Shown here: positions 62,435 to 64,000 of the stretch, one piece after another
Layout: every line of letters begins with the position of its first letter
How positions within the stretch are numbered: the stretch's first letter is position 1
Source: Salicibibacter cibarius
GTDB taxonomy: Bacteria > Bacillota > Bacilli > Bacillales > Marinococcaceae
Assembly (NCBI RefSeq): GCF_016495725.1
Contig: NZ_CP054705.1
Location: 1,240,001-1,304,000 of the forward strand
DNA: 64,000 nt
Reading direction: 5' to 3'
Notes under the pieces: model-generated
The model's database searches: none
Told to the model about the DNA's origin: nothing
Seen by the model: the letters and a program-made list of their open reading frames with translations, nothing else
Position numbers and translations under genes: made by a program

Positions 62435-62875
62435 ATGCAGCTCACATCCTATACTGATTATTCATTGCGCGTACTGATTTACGTGGGAAGCCTTCCCGAG
62501 GGTGGACGTACGTCCATTAAAGAAATTGCCTCTGTTTACCAACTTTCAAGCAATCATTTGCAAAAAATTGTCCATGAATTGGGGAGGAAAAAATACATTG
62601 AAACCATTCGAGGGCGTAATGGGGGGATTCAGCTCGGAACGAATCCCGAAAACATCAATGTTGGGACATTGGTAAGAGAATTTGAAGACATGGCATTGGT
62701 GGATTGCTTTAATGAAAATCAACTTTGTGCCATCAGCCCGGTTTGCCGTCTTAAAAGCGTGTTACACAAAGCGAACGATGCTTTCTTACAAGTACTCGAT
62801 GCGTACACGTTGGCGGATTTGTTAGTAAACAAGGATGATTTGGCAAGTATATTCAGAGCTCAGCTGAAAACATAA
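62435..62875 (+). CDS. nsrR: NO-sensing Rrf2 regulator NsrR
   Basis: 146 aa. Winged helix MQLTSYTDYSLRVLIYVG, VYQLSSNHLQKIVHELG; iron-sulfur cysteines in DCFNENQLCAISPVC (C-x5-C-x5-C-like spacing). Represses hmp in the absence of NO. ATG after GAGAGGGGG. A hairpin CCGCATCA/TGATGCGG follows at about 62911-62929. Confidence 0.94.
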   Translation: MQLTSYTDYSLRVLIYVGSLPEGGRTSIKEIASVYQLSSNHLQKIVHELGRKKYIETIRGRNGGIQLGTNPENINVGTLVREFEDMALVDCFNENQLCAISPVCRLKSVLHKANDAFLQVLDAYTLADLLVNKDDLASIFRAQLKT

Positions 62876-63016
62876 GTAAAAGCGCGGGTGCCTGAAACTA
62901 AAGAACGCCGCATCACTTTGATGCGGTCGTGGGTGTTATGTCAAAATTTTTTAAAATAAGTGCCGCAAAATGCACTTATCGTGTTATGATACTGACATTA
63001 AACACTTTCGGAGGTG

Positions 63017-63862
63017 ATGAACATCAACTTGAATGTTAAGGAAAGAACCCTTGAAGTTAATGGCACACATATTCATGTTGTTGAACAGGGAGAAGGTCCG
63101 GCCGTTCTATTGCTGCATGGCTTTCCGGACTCCTGGTACTTATGGCGTCGTCAAATCCCGGCGTTGGCTGAAGCGGGCTACAGGGTGATCGCGCCGGATC
63201 AACGCGGGTTTGGTGAATCTGATAAACCGGTGGGAAAAAGCGCTTATCTCATGCCCGCTTTGGTCAATGACGTGTTAGCCATCCTTGATGAATTAGATGT
63301 GAAACAAACCCATATAGCGGCCCATGACTGGGGAGCGATCGTCGGGTGGATGCTCGCCGGTATGTACCCAAAAAGGGTTGAACGTTTAGCTGCATTATCC
63401 GTTGGCCATCCGACAAAATTCACTGAGTTTTCGATCAATCAACTGGAGAAATCATGGTATATTTTTTTATTTCAGTTTGAGGACGTAGCAGAAAAAATGT
63501 TAAAGAAAAATGATTGGGCTTTATATAAACAATGGACACGCCATCACGAAGAGACAATTAAGCAGATCAAAGCGTTATCACGACCCGGGGCTTTAACAGC
63601 CGGAATAAATTGGTACCGGGCAAACATGGCCCCGGAAACCTTGCCATCGTTGCCTTTGAAAGCACCTGATGTCAAGGTGCCGACACTGGGCATTTGGAGC
63701 GATGAGGATGCTTTTGTAACCGAGGAACAAATGAAACGTTCCGCTGAATACGTGACGGGACCTTGGCGTTATGAAAAAGTAGAGAATGCCAGTCACTGGC
63801 TACAACTGGATCAACCGGAAACGGTAAATGAACTTCTGATAGATTTTTTCGACAACAGATAA
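63017..63862 (+). CDS. Alpha/beta hydrolase, epoxide hydrolase/haloalkane dehalogenase-like
   Basis: 281 aa. Oxyanion motif HGFPDSWYLWR, nucleophile Asp in AAHDWGAIVGW, acid in WSDEDAFV, base His in NASHWLQLDQP; Asp nucleophile and lid Tyr fit epoxide hydrolases. The start is unusual: GGAGG (63010-63014) runs into GTG 63014 and ATG 63017, leaving two bases of spacing, while an in-frame ATC lies at 63023 with eight bases. ATG 63017 is entered as the nearest canonical start with low certainty. Confidence 0.85.
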   Translation: MNINLNVKERTLEVNGTHIHVVEQGEGPAVLLLHGFPDSWYLWRRQIPALAEAGYRVIAPDQRGFGESDKPVGKSAYLMPALVNDVLAILDELDVKQTHIAAHDWGAIVGWMLAGMYPKRVERLAALSVGHPTKFTEFSINQLEKSWYIFLFQFEDVAEKMLKKNDWALYKQWTRHHEETIKQIKALSRPGALTAGINWYRANMAPETLPSLPLKAPDVKVPTLGIWSDEDAFVTEEQMKRSAEYVTGPWRYEKVENASHWLQLDQPETVNELLIDFFDNR

Positions 63863-63877
63863 GCGGAGGGAAAATGA

Positions 63878-64000
63878 GTGAAGAAGATGGGTTGGTTGCC
63901 GATATTAACACTGTTGATAGCAGGGTGTGCGCAAGAAGCTGAGTCAGAGGAAACGTTTTACAAAGAAGAGAGCACAGAAGATTGGCAGGTGGAGATTGAA
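63878..64000 (+). CDS. Lipoprotein, N-terminal part, cut by the window end
   Basis: GTG 63878 is eight bases after GGAGG. It reads MKKMGWLPILTLLIAGCAQE, a lipoprotein signal peptide with lipobox LIAGC, then an acidic stretch (EAESEETFYKEESTED). The frame is open to the end of the window. An overlapping ATG at 63874 in another frame stops soon. Product function unknown. Confidence 0.75.
   Translation, partial: MKKMGWLPILTLLIAGCAQEAESEETFYKEESTEDWQVEIE

Overview
The window looks like chromosomal DNA from a halophilic or alkaliphilic member of the Bacillaceae (Salicibibacter/Geomicrobium-like; this is inference). Supporting signs are strong AGGAGG-type ribosome binding sites, frequent TTG and GTG starts, Bacillus-type purine riboswitch, NsrR/hmp and queuosine genes, and very acidic extracellular protein segments (the RND pump at 40.3-43.5 kb and the transglutaminase at 4.7-6.9 kb). 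The gene order yeaC-yeaD-yebA-guaA ... pbuG ... yebE-yebG matches the Bacillus subtilis order as I remember it, but here it is split by two blocks of extra genes (8.6-18.4 kb and 20.0-29.6 kb).

Layout. 0-8.6 kb: 3' part of lhgO, a 12-copy 52-bp tandem array, a MoxR/DUF58/transglutaminase operon and guaA. 8.6-14.7 kb: an AT-rich accessory block. A TetR/MFS efflux pair lies between two direct repeats of about 390-400 bp, the first of which begins in the last codons of guaA; the second is split by an IS30-family element with a 13-bp target duplication. It is followed by an M50-like membrane protein and a PadR/HAAS pair. 14.8-20.9 kb: AEC transporter, catalase, FrnE-like oxidoreductase, riboswitch-controlled pbuG, a small secreted protein and csaA. 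21-31 kb: tRNA-Ala, a methyltransferase, a LOG-family hydrolase, the queCDEF operon, a broken MerR gene, a Uma2 nuclease, a type III polyketide synthase with its methyltransferase, yebE-yebG and a broken hemerythrin gene. 31-35.5 kb: a P-type ATPase translationally coupled to a CoA-transferase, then an Rpn pseudogene.

35.7-39.6 kb holds the most unusual locus. A catalytically dead ABC ATPase domain is fused to a LytTR DNA-binding domain and is followed by an ABC-2 permease, then a small membrane protein, an intact ABC ATPase and a second permease. 39.6-46 kb: a second 52-bp array (four units, unrelated sequence), an RND exporter and a MerR-ABC exporter operon. 46-57.8 kb: stress protein, acetyltransferases, an ABC-F protein behind an attenuator with a leader peptide, a UbiD decarboxylase, an amidase, a dicarboxylate-type symporter, an Rpn-family nuclease and purU. 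57.8-64 kb: a TetR-ABC exporter operon, the divergent hmp/nsrR nitric-oxide module, an epoxide-hydrolase-like protein and the start of a lipoprotein gene.

Four genes (MerR, hemerythrin, a pyridoxamine-oxidase-like protein and an Rpn nuclease) carry frameshifts, and five of their six breaks are repaired by adding one base to a short homopolymer. This could be gene decay or assembly error. No CRISPR array, phage or classical defence operon is visible. Exporters with dedicated regulators are the recurring theme: TetR-MFS, TetR-ABC, MerR-ABC, LytTR-ABC, RND and ABC-F.
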